Below are positions 16,876 through 24,927 of a stretch of 64,000 bases of DNA, one piece after another. How positions within the stretch are numbered: the stretch's first letter is position 1; every line of letters starts with the position of its first letter. Under the pieces are notes generated by a model. The model saw only the letters and a program-made list of their open reading frames with translations. It searched no databases and was not told the DNA's origin. Both the position numbers and the translations under genes were made by a program. The stretch spans positions 99,262 through 163,261 of the forward strand of contig JASEFA010000004.1 of the NCBI GenBank assembly GCA_030019365.1, given 5' to 3'. Source of the stretch: Bacillota bacterium. GTDB taxonomy: Bacteria > Bacillota > Sulfobacillia > JACIYH01.

Positions 16876-17445
16876 TCACTTCCTGCCCAGGCAGCGCAAG
16901 GTGCCTATGCCCAGGGCTATGCTGCCCGCCACGGCCAGCACCCCCCACGCCAGGTGGCCCTGCACAGCCTGGCGCACCCAGGGCGCGAACTTCCACCCCA
17001 GGTACTGCCAGAGCAGGCAGTAGGTGAATGACCCCAGGGATCCCACCAGGGCGTAGATCCCCAGGGGCATGCGCATGGCGCCTGCACCCAGCAGGGCGGC
17101 GGGGCGGATGAACCCCACCCAGCGGGCGGAGAAAGTGGTGAGGGCGCCGTAGCGGTGGAACCAGCCCTCGGCCCGCTCCATGGCCACCCGGTTGACTCCC
17201 AGGAGCCGCCCCAGCCCCGATCCCGCCCGCAGGCCTTCGCCCGCCAGGCAGCCGGCCCCGTAGGCCAGCAGCCCGCCCGCCGCGTTGCCGGCGGTGGCGG
17301 CCAGCACCGACCCCCAGAAGGAGTTGAGGCCGAGGGCAATGTAGTGACCGCTCACCAGGCAGATGAGTTCGGCCGGGACGGGCAGGCTCGTCCCCTCGAG
17401 GGCGAACCCGACGAACAATGCCAGGTAGGTCAGGGAAGGGGTCAT
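16876..17445 (-). CDS. DedA family membrane protein
   Basis: 189-residue DedA/VTT-domain membrane protein with about five hydrophobic segments, an N-terminal half with SLPVPAELICLVSG and the conserved FSARWVGFIRPAALLGAGAMRMP segment split as FSARW...RP..G.G. DedA proteins are proton-dependent transporters or flippases involved in undecaprenyl phosphate and phospholipid recycling and polymyxin resistance. The ATG overlaps the stop of the psd-like gene in an ATGA arrangement, so the two are translationally coupled, supporting a role in membrane lipid handling. Confidence 0.88.
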   Translation of the reverse strand: MTPSLTYLALFVGFALEGTSLPVPAELICLVSGHYIALGLNSFWGSVLAATAGNAAGGLLAYGAGCLAGEGLRAGSGLGRLLGVNRVAMERAEGWFHRYGALTTFSARWVGFIRPAALLGAGAMRMPLGIYALVGSLGSFTYCLLWQYLGWKFAPWVRQAVQGHLAWGVLAVAGSIALGIGTLRCLGRK

Positions 17446-18194
17446 GGTCGCCCCTCCCGGCGGGCGATCACGCTGAGGGCGCCGTATACCTGCATCCCCG
17501 GCCTCACGACGACGTGGACCTGAGGGTCGGGCATGATGACGTCCACCTGCGACCCCCGGCTGATGAAGGAGAGCTTCTGCCCCGCCCTCACTACCTGGCC
17601 GGATTGCACGAAGCAGCGGATCTTGTTGACGAAGCGGTCGGCGATTTCCACCAGCCAGAGGTCCCCTTCCGCCCCCCGTGCATCCGCTCGTTCCGCCGGG
17701 CGGTTGGTGCCCTCCATCCAGAGGCGCAGGGTGAGGCGTTCGTTCTCCAGGTGGTGGCGCTTTCCCAGCAGGTCCACGGCCCGGTGCAGCCAGGTGAGGC
17801 GGATGTACTCCCACATGTCCACCATGGGCCAGTTGCGGGCGGCCGTGTGGTGGGAGACCTCGTCCACCCGGCCGAAGGCCGGGGCGTACACGTAGTGCAC
17901 GTCGAGGGGCGACATGTAGATGCCCACCACCCATCCGCTGCGGGGAGGATCGGCGGAGTGCGTGATCTCGGGAAGGGGGATGGGTCTCCCCAGCTTGAAC
18001 GACCATACGGCGCCTTCCTCGATGGGGCGTACGTAGATCACCTTGCCGTCGGCGGGGGCGAGGACGGCGGCGGGGTCTGCAGGCGGCACCCGCACGGGGT
18101 CGCGGAAGAACCACACCCACCGCAGGTAGGCATACGCGGCCGCCAGGGTGACAGCGCCAGCGGCTATCCAGAAGGTGAGCGGGTTCAGGACCAT
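17442..18194 (-). CDS. psd: Phosphatidylserine decarboxylase-like protein
   Basis: 250-residue pyruvoyl-type decarboxylase relative. It has an N-terminal hydrophobic segment (about residues 5-25), WFFRDPVRVPP, LAPADGKVIYV, IYMSPLDVHYVYAP and a C-terminal RGSQVDVIMP segment whose Gly-Ser is the usual self-cleavage site generating the pyruvoyl group. Typical PSDs have LGST here, so RGSQ is a variant. The protein converts phosphatidylserine to phosphatidylethanolamine if canonical. ATG 18194 overlaps the GCS2 gene end by 10 nt, and its stop overlaps dedA. Membrane-associated. Confidence 0.84.
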   Translation of the reverse strand: MVLNPLTFWIAAGAVTLAAAYAYLRWVWFFRDPVRVPPADPAAVLAPADGKVIYVRPIEEGAVWSFKLGRPIPLPEITHSADPPRSGWVVGIYMSPLDVHYVYAPAFGRVDEVSHHTAARNWPMVDMWEYIRLTWLHRAVDLLGKRHHLENERLTLRLWMEGTNRPAERADARGAEGDLWLVEIADRFVNKIRCFVQSGQVVRAGQKLSFISRGSQVDVIMPDPQVHVVVRPGMQVYGALSVIARREGRP

Positions 18195-19246
18195 TCTCTC
18201 CACGCCTTCCAGACGGTATAGGGTAGCCGGGGAAGGTAGTAACCCAGGAAGCCGGCGAAAGCACCCAAGACGAGGGGTGCGTGCCTCCCGTCCCAGGCAG
18301 GGGTACCTGCCCACTGCCGGTAGGCGGCATCGAGCGTAACATACGTGGCCGCAGGCCCTTTCTCCTGCAGCAGCACAGCCGTAGCATCGGCCGGTGTGTG
18401 CGCGACCCACTGCGTAGCGAAGCCCGCGAGTTCCTGAAGCTCGCTGACCAGTTCCTCCATCCCGCCGACCTCCCCGCGCAGGGGGGCGACCTCCCCGCCC
18501 CGGGGGGCCATTTCGCCTCGCAGGCGGGCCGCCTCTTCGCGCAGGCAGTTATAGCGGACGCGGGCGGCGCCTTCATCACCCCGGTCCGCCGGTGTCTGCC
18601 CGGCCCCCAGCCCGAGCAGCCGGTGCATACACTCCAGCACTTCGGCCAGCCGGCCCAGGTCGGGGGAAGGATCGAAGGCGCGCACCTCGATGGTGCCCAG
18701 GCGCCGCGACCAGATGAGATCCTGGAAGCGGTAGGCGGGATCGGGGCGCAGCGGCCCCAGGGCGTAGGAGTGAACCCAGCGGAACGACTGCCCGAAGCGT
18801 CGCCCCCCGGCATGGGGGGCATGGGCGAGGGCCAGGGCAAAGGCGGGCAGGTAGCGCACCAGGCGCCGGTAGGCGAGGTGCCTGTCCACCCCGCTGATGT
18901 GGAGGTGTAGCCCGCAGGTATTGGTAGCTTCGGCGGTGTCGGGCAGGTTGCCGATGGGGGAGATCAACCCCTGGCTCGCGCGGGCCAGGTCGCGGCGGCG
19001 CGTGGCCAGGTCCTGTACCAGCCCGGCGATGCTGTCGTGCCTTTCCGTGGAGATCTCGATTCCGCTCATCAAGCCATGCCGCAGGTCCTTACCCCGGCTG
19101 AAGTTGGACGCCGAATGGGTGTAGTACGTGCGCGGGTCGCGCCACAGCAGGCGGGCCAGATAGTAGAGTGACCTCACCGTGGGCCGATCCGGCTCCAGGA
19201 TGAACACTTCCTCCTCGATGCCGTAGACGGGATTGCTCGTGGCCAC
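18185..19246 (-). CDS. GCS2-family carboxylate-amine ligase (glutamate-cysteine ligase-like)
   Basis: 353-residue ATP-dependent ligase of the GCS2/YbdK family. Diagnostic parts are YGIEEEVFIL near the start, GIEISTERHDSI, the metal-binding NTCGLHLHISG, and TIEVRAFDPSPDLGRL. Family members form gamma-glutamyl or other amide bonds (gamma-glutamylcysteine in some bacteria). No GshB partner is visible. GTG start at 19246; first gene of the overlapping minus-strand run with psd, dedA and PIG-L, so the product may feed a lipid- or thiol-modifying pathway (inference). Its C-terminal quarter is less conserved. Confidence 0.83.
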   Translation of the reverse strand: MATSNPVYGIEEEVFILEPDRPTVRSLYYLARLLWRDPRTYYTHSASNFSRGKDLRHGLMSGIEISTERHDSIAGLVQDLATRRRDLARASQGLISPIGNLPDTAEATNTCGLHLHISGVDRHLAYRRLVRYLPAFALALAHAPHAGGRRFGQSFRWVHSYALGPLRPDPAYRFQDLIWSRRLGTIEVRAFDPSPDLGRLAEVLECMHRLLGLGAGQTPADRGDEGAARVRYNCLREEAARLRGEMAPRGGEVAPLRGEVGGMEELVSELQELAGFATQWVAHTPADATAVLLQEKGPAATYVTLDAAYRQWAGTPAWDGRHAPLVLGAFAGFLGYYLPRLPYTVWKAWREWS

Positions 19247-19376
19247 GCCGTCATCTTACATCCGTCGCGCTGTTTTTGCACTCCCCCCTGACAGCACCGA
19301 ACGGGATAGTGGCAGTGTGCGTGCAAAACACGATGTAGCTTGCTATATCGCTGGGGTCACCCTCGGGAAGAGACCC

Positions 19377-20906
19377 TCAATCTCGTCCGTCCACAGATCC
19401 AGGATCGCGGTCATGGGGCACGTGTCTGGAGGAGTCAGGCCCGGGTGCAGGCTCTGCGGCCGTCTCCATGGCCGGCGCCGGGCGGGGGACGGGATGTGCT
19501 GCGGGCACCGGCTGGCGGGCGAGCCTGCTGTTGTATACGGAATACGTGGAGTAGATGGTGAGGCCGGCGGCCAACCACACCCCGAAGCGCACCCAGGTGA
19601 GCACGGGGAGGTTGGCCATCAGGTAAAGGCAGAACATAGCGGCCAGGGCGGGGAACCAGGGCACCCAGGGTACCCGGAAGGGACGGGGCAGGTCGGGCCG
19701 CGTGCGGCGGAGGGCGATCACGCCGGCGGACACCAGCACGAAGGCGGCCAGGGTGCCGATATTGGCCAGTTCCGCCACCGTCCCGATGGGGAGTAGGGAG
19801 GCCATGAGGGCGACGGCACCGCCGGTGAGGAAAATGGAGACGGTGGGAGTACCCCGGCCACGTGCCACACGGGCGAAGAGGGGTGGCAGCAAGCCGTCGC
19901 CGGCCATGGCGAAGAAGATGCGGCTCTGGGCGAAGATGTTGACCACGAGCACGCTGGTGAGCCCGGCCAGGGCCCCCACCGAGACCGCCGCCGAGGCCCA
20001 GCGGTAGCCTGCCGCCGCGAGAGCGGTGGCCACCGGGGAAGCGGTGTCCAGGTGGGGGTAGGGGAGGATGCCGGTGAGGATGGCCGCCACCACCAGGTAG
20101 AGGGTGGTGGCGATTCCCAGGGAGGCCAGGATGCCGATGGGCAGGTCGCGGGCGGGCCGGCGCACTTCTTCGGCTGCGGTGGAAACGGCATCGAAGCCGA
20201 TGTAGGCGAAGAACACGATGGCGGCCGCACGCACTATCCCGGCTACCCCGTATGGGGCAAAGGGTATCCAGTGTACCGGGTTCACCTTGCCCGCCCCGAG
20301 GGCGATGAAGAGGGCCAGGGCGACCAGCTTGGCGGCCACCACCACCAGGTTGAAGGTGGCGCTCTCCCGCGTGCCCAGCACCAGCAGGGCGGTGACGCCC
20401 ATCACCACCAGGAGCGCGGGCAGGTGGAGCAGGCCCCCTTCCCAGGGACCCGCGGTGAGGGCGTGGGGGAGCGGCGCCCCCAGGTTGGCCAGCAGCGAGG
20501 TCAGGTAAGAGGCCCAGCCGATGGCCACGGCGCTGGCGGCGACCGTGTACTCCAGGATCAGGTCCCAGCCGATGATCCAGGCGGGGAGTTCCCCCAGGGC
20601 AGAGTAGGCGTAGGTGTAGGCGCTTCCCGCCACCGGCACCATGGAGGCCAGCTCCGCGTATACGAAGGCTGTGAGGGTGGCGGCCAGGCCCGATATGACG
20701 AAGGAGATCACCACCGCCGGGCCGGCAAAACGGGCGGCGGCTACCCCGGTGAGCACGAAAATGCCGGTCCCGATGATACCGCCCAGCCCCAGGAAGGTGA
20801 GATCCCAAGGCCCCAGCACCCGGCGCAGTCCCCTGTCGGGTGGCCTGGTTATGGGGCGGGTGCGGAACCAGGCGCGGAACCGGGTGCGCGCAATGTCTCC
20901 CCGCAT
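19377..20906 (-). CDS. APC-family cationic amino acid permease
   Basis: 509-residue transporter with twelve or more hydrophobic segments. The first membrane helix carries GLGGIIGTGIFVLTG, the amino-acid carboxylate-binding loop of APC transporters; FFAYIGFDAVSTAAEEVRRP in the sixth-helix region is typical of the CAT (cationic amino acid) subgroup. ATG start at 20906. The C-terminal 50 residues are hydrophilic and Pro/Ala-rich. It stands alone: 130 nt separate it from the GCS2 gene downstream on the same strand, a gap with no clear gene. Confidence 0.93.
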   Translation of the reverse strand: MRGDIARTRFRAWFRTRPITRPPDRGLRRVLGPWDLTFLGLGGIIGTGIFVLTGVAAARFAGPAVVISFVISGLAATLTAFVYAELASMVPVAGSAYTYAYSALGELPAWIIGWDLILEYTVAASAVAIGWASYLTSLLANLGAPLPHALTAGPWEGGLLHLPALLVVMGVTALLVLGTRESATFNLVVVAAKLVALALFIALGAGKVNPVHWIPFAPYGVAGIVRAAAIVFFAYIGFDAVSTAAEEVRRPARDLPIGILASLGIATTLYLVVAAILTGILPYPHLDTASPVATALAAAGYRWASAAVSVGALAGLTSVLVVNIFAQSRIFFAMAGDGLLPPLFARVARGRGTPTVSIFLTGGAVALMASLLPIGTVAELANIGTLAAFVLVSAGVIALRRTRPDLPRPFRVPWVPWFPALAAMFCLYLMANLPVLTWVRFGVWLAAGLTIYSTYSVYNSRLARQPVPAAHPVPRPAPAMETAAEPAPGPDSSRHVPHDRDPGSVDGRD

Positions 20907-21007
20907 GGCAACCCTAGTTTGCGCGCCCCGTCACGCTTTATGGCACCATCGAGGCTTCAATCGCGGCGCTTTCATCCCGCTGGTGAGCAGGAAAGGGGAG
21001 GCGGTGA

Positions 21008-21145
21008 TGGCGAATTGCCGGGGAGGTTGGAGGGCTGGGATTGCTTTCCGACCCCACCCACGCCCGCATGGTGGCCGGATTTCTGGATCTGTGCGGCGAG
21101 GGTGCCCTGATCCTGGATGCGGCCTGTGGCACCGGCAAGTACTGA
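21008..21145 (+). pseudogene. Remnant of a class I SAM methyltransferase
   Basis: A short reading frame ends in ILDAACGTGKY followed directly by TGA at 21143. This is the motif I glycine loop of Rossmann methyltransferases, preceded by MVAGFLDLCGEGAL; the remaining 150 or more residues of such an enzyme are absent. No good start or ribosome site lies in frame, since a stop occurs at 21005. Best read as a truncated gene left beside the downstream unknown gene. Confidence 0.65.
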
Positions 21146-21181
21146 GAGATGGTAACACTCACTGATGGGAGGGAGGAGCGG

Positions 21182-21952
21182 GTGAAGGCTAAGGCGCTGG
21201 TGTGCCTGACGCCGTCGGAGTCGCGCCGGTTGATCGCCAAAGGGGTGGCGGCCCTGCCCGAGGTCAGGCACGCCCTGGCCCACGGCCGGGTGGTCATCGC
21301 CGTGGGCACCACCAACACCTATGTGGCGGAGGAGATCCTGGGCGAGCCCATGCCGCGGGGACCGTATGTAGCCGGCTTCGTGGGTCCGCAGGGACTGTGG
21401 GAGACGCCTCCCGAGATCCGCCTGCACCCCGTGGTGCTCATCCGGGGGGAGAAGGCGGACAGGCGCCCGCGTGAGGTGCTGGAGGAGTTCGAGGCGGGCG
21501 ACGTTTTCATCAAGGGGGCCAATGCGGTGGACCCGGGCCGACTGGCCGGCATCTTCCTGGGCGGCGCCAGCGGGGGGACCATCGGCCTGGCCATCGGCTA
21601 CCTGGCGGCCCGGGGTGCCCACCTGGTGGTGCCGGTGGGGCTGGAGAAGCTGGTGCCCTCGGTGGCGGAGGCGGCGGGGCGCATGGGTTCCTCGGCCGTG
21701 GAGATGGCCACGGGCGAGCCGGTGGGGCTGATGCCCCTGGTGGGAGCCCGGGTGGTCACGGAGATCGAGGCCCTGGCGGTGCTGGCGGGGGTGGGGGCCA
21801 CTCACGTGGGGAGCGGCGGCGTGGGCGGTGCCGAGGGTACGGTGACCCTGCTCCTGGAAGGTGAGCGGGACCGGGTGGAGGCGGCCTTCTCCCTGGTGAA
21901 GTCGGTGAGAGGGGAGCCGCCCTTCCCGCTGCCGCCCGCGCGCGAGCGATGA
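21182..21952 (+). CDS. Conserved protein of unknown function
   Basis: 256 residues from GTG 21182, which has GGGAGGGAGG just upstream; an in-frame ATG at 21149 is the alternative. I do not recognise the family. Visible features are RVVIAVGTTNTYVAEEILG near residue 35, a GDVFIKGANAVDP segment, a glycine-rich ASGGTIGLAIGYLAARGAHLVVPVGLEKLVPS stretch in two parts, and a C-terminal THVGSGGVGGAEGTVTLLL. The alternating strands and glycine loops suggest a soluble alpha/beta enzyme; no cysteine motif, signal peptide or membrane segment is seen. Its last 4 bases overlap the Clp1-like kinase gene (ATGA), so the two are translationally coupled and probably act together. Confidence 0.8.
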   Translation: MKAKALVCLTPSESRRLIAKGVAALPEVRHALAHGRVVIAVGTTNTYVAEEILGEPMPRGPYVAGFVGPQGLWETPPEIRLHPVVLIRGEKADRRPREVLEEFEAGDVFIKGANAVDPGRLAGIFLGGASGGTIGLAIGYLAARGAHLVVPVGLEKLVPSVAEAAGRMGSSAVEMATGEPVGLMPLVGARVVTEIEALAVLAGVGATHVGSGGVGGAEGTVTLLLEGERDRVEAAFSLVKSVRGEPPFPLPPARER

Positions 21953-22929
21953 GCTGGGCGCGGGAGTGGAGCCGGGCCTGTGCGCAGGTGGTGGCATCCC
22001 CCGGGGCAGTGCTCCTGGTGGGGGCACCCGATACGGGGAAGAGCACCCTGGCCACCTGGCTGGTCAACGCCTGCCTGCAGGCGGGACACCGGGTGGCGGT
22101 GGTGGACGCCGACGTGGGGCAGTCGGACGTGGGCCCGCCCGGTACGGTTGGGCTGGGCTATCCGGGGCAGCCCATCGAGCACCTGGATCAGGTGCCCGCT
22201 TCTGCCCTGGCCTTCGTAGGAGCCACTTCCCCGGCCCGGTCTCCCGCCCACCACGTGGTGGCCACGGCGTCCATGGTGGGGCGGGCGCGCCGGGAGGGCG
22301 CGGCGGTGGTGGTCGTGGATACCACCGGCACCGTCTCCGGGCGATTGGGGCATATGCTGAAGGAGCTCAAGATGGCGGCCATCTCCCCCGAGTGGGTGGT
22401 GGCCCTGGAACGGGAAGACGAGCTGGCCCCCATCCTGCGGGGATTGCGCGGCCGGACGCAACCGCGCCTGCTGCGGGTGCCGCCTTCCGGCCGGGCGCGC
22501 GAGCGGTGCCGGGAGGAGCGGCGGGCCAACCGGGAGCGGCTGCTGGGCTGCTACCTGCAGGATGCGGCGCCGCTGGACATCTCCCTGACGGAGTTGGGCG
22601 TGGTCAATTCCTTCTGGGAAAAGGACGTGCGTGAGGAGGTGCCGGAGCGGGAGTGGCAGAACCTGTGGGTCGGCTTGACGGACGATCGCGGCGAGGTGCT
22701 GGCCGCTGGCACCATCCTGGAGGCGTCGTACGCCGGGGATCGCCTGCGGGTGCTCACCCCATGGAAGGAGGCGCGGGCGGTGCGGGGGATCATCGTGGGG
22801 TCCATGCGGGTGACGTCCGACGGCCGCGAAGCAGGCAGCGTTGTATCAGGCGCGCGCGACGGCCGGCCTCGGGGGGGCGGGCCTGGGGACGGCGGCGGTC
22901 GGGATGGCGGCCCACGGGGTGGCGGTTGA
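21949..22929 (+). CDS. Clp1/Grc3/Nol9-like P-loop polynucleotide kinase
   Basis: 326-residue P-loop protein with Walker A GAPDTGKST (residues 25-33) and, about 25 residues on, the VVDADVGQSDVGPPG motif that defines the Clp1/Grc3/Nol9 RNA 5'-kinase group (D-x-D-x-GQS). A second acidic stretch VVVVDTTGTVSGRLG follows. The middle holds a long basic segment (RARERCREERRANRERLL) and the tail (about 295-326) is Gly/Arg-rich, both plausible nucleic-acid contacts. The family phosphorylates 5'-hydroxyl RNA or DNA ends; bacterial members are little studied. It overlaps the unknown gene upstream by 4 nt. Kinase activity is predicted, not shown. Confidence 0.82.
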   Translation: MSWAREWSRACAQVVASPGAVLLVGAPDTGKSTLATWLVNACLQAGHRVAVVDADVGQSDVGPPGTVGLGYPGQPIEHLDQVPASALAFVGATSPARSPAHHVVATASMVGRARREGAAVVVVDTTGTVSGRLGHMLKELKMAAISPEWVVALEREDELAPILRGLRGRTQPRLLRVPPSGRARERCREERRANRERLLGCYLQDAAPLDISLTELGVVNSFWEKDVREEVPEREWQNLWVGLTDDRGEVLAAGTILEASYAGDRLRVLTPWKEARAVRGIIVGSMRVTSDGREAGSVVSGARDGRPRGGGPGDGGGRDGGPRGGG

Positions 22930-22954
22930 CGTCGTTTGCCAAAGGGGATATAAA
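22926..22954 (+). promoter_or_regulatory. Sigma-A type promoter for the NifU-C gene
   Basis: TTGACG (22926-22931), 17-nt spacer, TATAAA (22949-22954). The predicted start near 22961 falls at the AGGAGGTG ribosome site of the NifU-C gene, so the leader would be very short. The -35 element overlaps the end of the kinase gene. Confidence 0.75.
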
Positions 22955-22973
22955 GAGGCGAGGAGGTGCGCCT

Positions 22974-23237
22974 TTGCAGGACAGGGCAGCACAGGAAAAG
23001 GCTGAGCAGCAGGGGCCGGAGCAGGGCAGGGTGGAAGCCGTGCTGAATCGCGTGCGCCCCATGCTCCAGGCAGATGGCGGTGACGTGGAACTGGTCGGCA
23101 TCGCGGGCGGAGTGGTCAAGGTGCGCCTCAAGGGGACCTGCGGCGGGTGCCCGTTCGCAGCCATGACCATCAAGAATGGGATCGAGGCCGCCCTCAAAGC
23201 GGAGATCCCGGAGGTGAAGGCGGTCCAGGCAGTGTAG
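22974..23237 (+). CDS. NifU C-terminal (Nfu) domain iron-sulfur scaffold
   Basis: 87-residue Nfu-type protein that binds a [4Fe-4S] cluster between two subunits and delivers it to client proteins. The motif LKGTCGGCPFAAMTIKNGIE contains the CxxC pair; MLQADGGDVELVGI precedes it, as in NfuA and NifU C-termini. TTG start at 22974 with AGGAGGTG upstream. It has its own promoter. The iron-sulfur-rich proteins at the left end of the window are possible clients, but no direct link is visible. Confidence 0.93.
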   Translation: MQDRAAQEKAEQQGPEQGRVEAVLNRVRPMLQADGGDVELVGIAGGVVKVRLKGTCGGCPFAAMTIKNGIEAALKAEIPEVKAVQAV

Positions 23238-23307
23238 CATCCCGGTGACCCGGGCCGTTCAGGGAGTGTAGTGCCCGGGTGATGAAGGGGGGAACACCCC
23301 GATCACG

Positions 23308-24186
23308 ATGCACCCGTCACCGTACGCCGTCCTGGGTGCGGCGGTGGTTTCCGTTTCGTTTAGTTCCCTGTTCATCCGGCTCAGTTCAGCCCCCCCCCTG
23401 GCCATAGCGGCATATCGCATGGGCTTCACCACCCTCATCCTGGCCGCCCTCCTCGTGCGTTTCGACCGGGGTGCGCTGAGTCGCCTGAGCGGAAAAGAGC
23501 TGGCCTGGTGCTTCGCTTCCGGCTCCTTTCTGGCCCTTCACTTTGCCACCTGGATCACCTCGCTCTTTTACACCACGGTGGCCAGTTCCACGGTACTGGT
23601 GTCCCTGCAGCCCCTCTTCGTCATGGCGGGATCTCACTTTCTGTACCGCGAGAGGGTGCCGCCCCTGGGCCTGGCGGCTGCGGGCCTGGCCATCGCCGGG
23701 AGCGCCCTGATCGGGGGAGGAGACGTGCGGGCGGGGGGCGCCTCTCTGTGGGGTGACGTGCTGGCGTTCACGGGTGCCGCCATGGTGGCCGGGTACGTAC
23801 TCATCGGGCGCCGCCTGCGCCAGAAGCTGAGCCTCCTCGGGTATACCGTCCCCGTGTACGGGGTTTGCAGCCTGCTCCTGTTCCTCATGTCCGCTTTGAA
23901 CGGACAGCGCCTCACCGGCTTTCCCGGCAGGGACTGGCTGCTCTTTCTGGCCCTGGCCGTGGTGCCCACCATCGGCGGTCACACCCTGTACAACTACTGC
24001 CTCCGCTACCTGCCCGCCCACGTGGTGTCCGTCGCCAGCCTGGGCGAACCCGTGGGGGCGTCTCTGCTGGTGCTGGCCCTTCTGGGCGAGGTGCCGGCCG
24101 TCACCACGATGCTGGGGGGCGTACTGGTCCTGGGCGGCATCGCCTGGTTCCTTATCCTGACCGCCCCGCCGGTCCCCCGGAGGTGA
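23308..24186 (+). CDS. EamA/DMT-family transporter
   Basis: 292-residue membrane protein with ten hydrophobic segments arranged as two EamA repeats (about residues 5-135 and 148-285), the classic drug/metabolite transporter fold. Motifs include the end-of-repeat-1 signature SLQPLFVMAGSHFLYRERV and the repeat-2 SLGEPVGASLLVLALLGE. Substrate unknown; family members export amino acids, nucleotide sugars or other metabolites. It lies 6 nt before pxpB, hinting at shared transcription with the oxoprolinase genes. Confidence 0.9.
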   Translation: MHPSPYAVLGAAVVSVSFSSLFIRLSSAPPLAIAAYRMGFTTLILAALLVRFDRGALSRLSGKELAWCFASGSFLALHFATWITSLFYTTVASSTVLVSLQPLFVMAGSHFLYRERVPPLGLAAAGLAIAGSALIGGGDVRAGGASLWGDVLAFTGAAMVAGYVLIGRRLRQKLSLLGYTVPVYGVCSLLLFLMSALNGQRLTGFPGRDWLLFLALAVVPTIGGHTLYNYCLRYLPAHVVSVASLGEPVGASLLVLALLGEVPAVTTMLGGVLVLGGIAWFLILTAPPVPRR

Positions 24187-24192
24187 GCACCC

Positions 24193-24927
24193 ATGCCTGT
24201 TAAGCCTCGCTATCTTGTGGCCGGAGACAGCAGCCTGGTGGTGGAGCTGGGGGAGGGTATCGATCCCGCCGTCAACCGGCGCGTCCAGAGTCTGGCCCGG
24301 GTGATCAGGGAGCGGGGCCCCGCCGGCGTGGTGGAGGTGGTTCCCGCCTACCGTTCGCTGCTGGTCTACTATCGGCCCTGGGAGCTTCCTCTCCACGCCC
24401 TGCTGGGGTGGCTGGCCCGCCTGGAGGTGTGGGAAGTCGATCCGGGGCCGTCCCGCCTGGTGCGCATGCCGGTGGTATACGGGGAGGAGTTCGGCCCCGA
24501 CCTGGAGGAGATCGCCCGCTTTGCCCGCATATCCCCCCAGGAAGTGGCGGCCATCCATGCCGGCCGGGATTATATGGTGTACTGCCTGGGGTTTGCCCCC
24601 GGCTTTCCCTTCCTGGGCAAGGTGGCTCCCGAGATCGCCATCCCCCGGCTGGCCACCCCCCGCACCCGGGTGCCGGCCGGGTCGGTGGGGATTGCCGGGG
24701 AGCAAACCGGCATCTATCCCTCGGAAAGCCCGGGGGGCTGGCGCCTGGTGGGGCGTACCCCCCTGCCTCTATTTGCTCCCCACCGCGACCCGCCCACCCT
24801 CCTCCAGCCCGGCGACCGCGTGCGCTTTTTGCCCATAACCGCCGAGGAGTTTCGGGATTGGCAGGAGCGGGCCCGGCGTGAGGGCGTGGAAACGGTGTGG
24901 CCGGAAGTGGTGGGGGAGAGGGGATGA
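24193..24927 (+). CDS. pxpB: 5-oxoprolinase subunit B (KipI-like)
   Basis: 244-residue PxpB/KipI family protein, part of the ATP-dependent PxpABC 5-oxoprolinase. Signature segments are VVEVVPAYRSLLVYY, VYCLGFAPGFPFLG, TPRTRVPAGSVGIAGEQTGIYP and GGWRLVGRTPLPLF. ATG start at 24193. Its stop overlaps the pxpC start (ATGA). PxpA (the LamB/YcsF subunit) is not adjacent here. Confidence 0.95.
   Translation: MPVKPRYLVAGDSSLVVELGEGIDPAVNRRVQSLARVIRERGPAGVVEVVPAYRSLLVYYRPWELPLHALLGWLARLEVWEVDPGPSRLVRMPVVYGEEFGPDLEEIARFARISPQEVAAIHAGRDYMVYCLGFAPGFPFLGKVAPEIAIPRLATPRTRVPAGSVGIAGEQTGIYPSESPGGWRLVGRTPLPLFAPHRDPPTLLQPGDRVRFLPITAEEFRDWQERARREGVETVWPEVVGERG

Noticed and set aside
16876-18840. Very long minus-strand open frame spanning dedA, psd and part of the GCS2 gene
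   Set aside because: Only its last 189 codons encode a recognisable protein (DedA); the upstream part is antisense-like GC-rich frame overlapping real genes in another frame.
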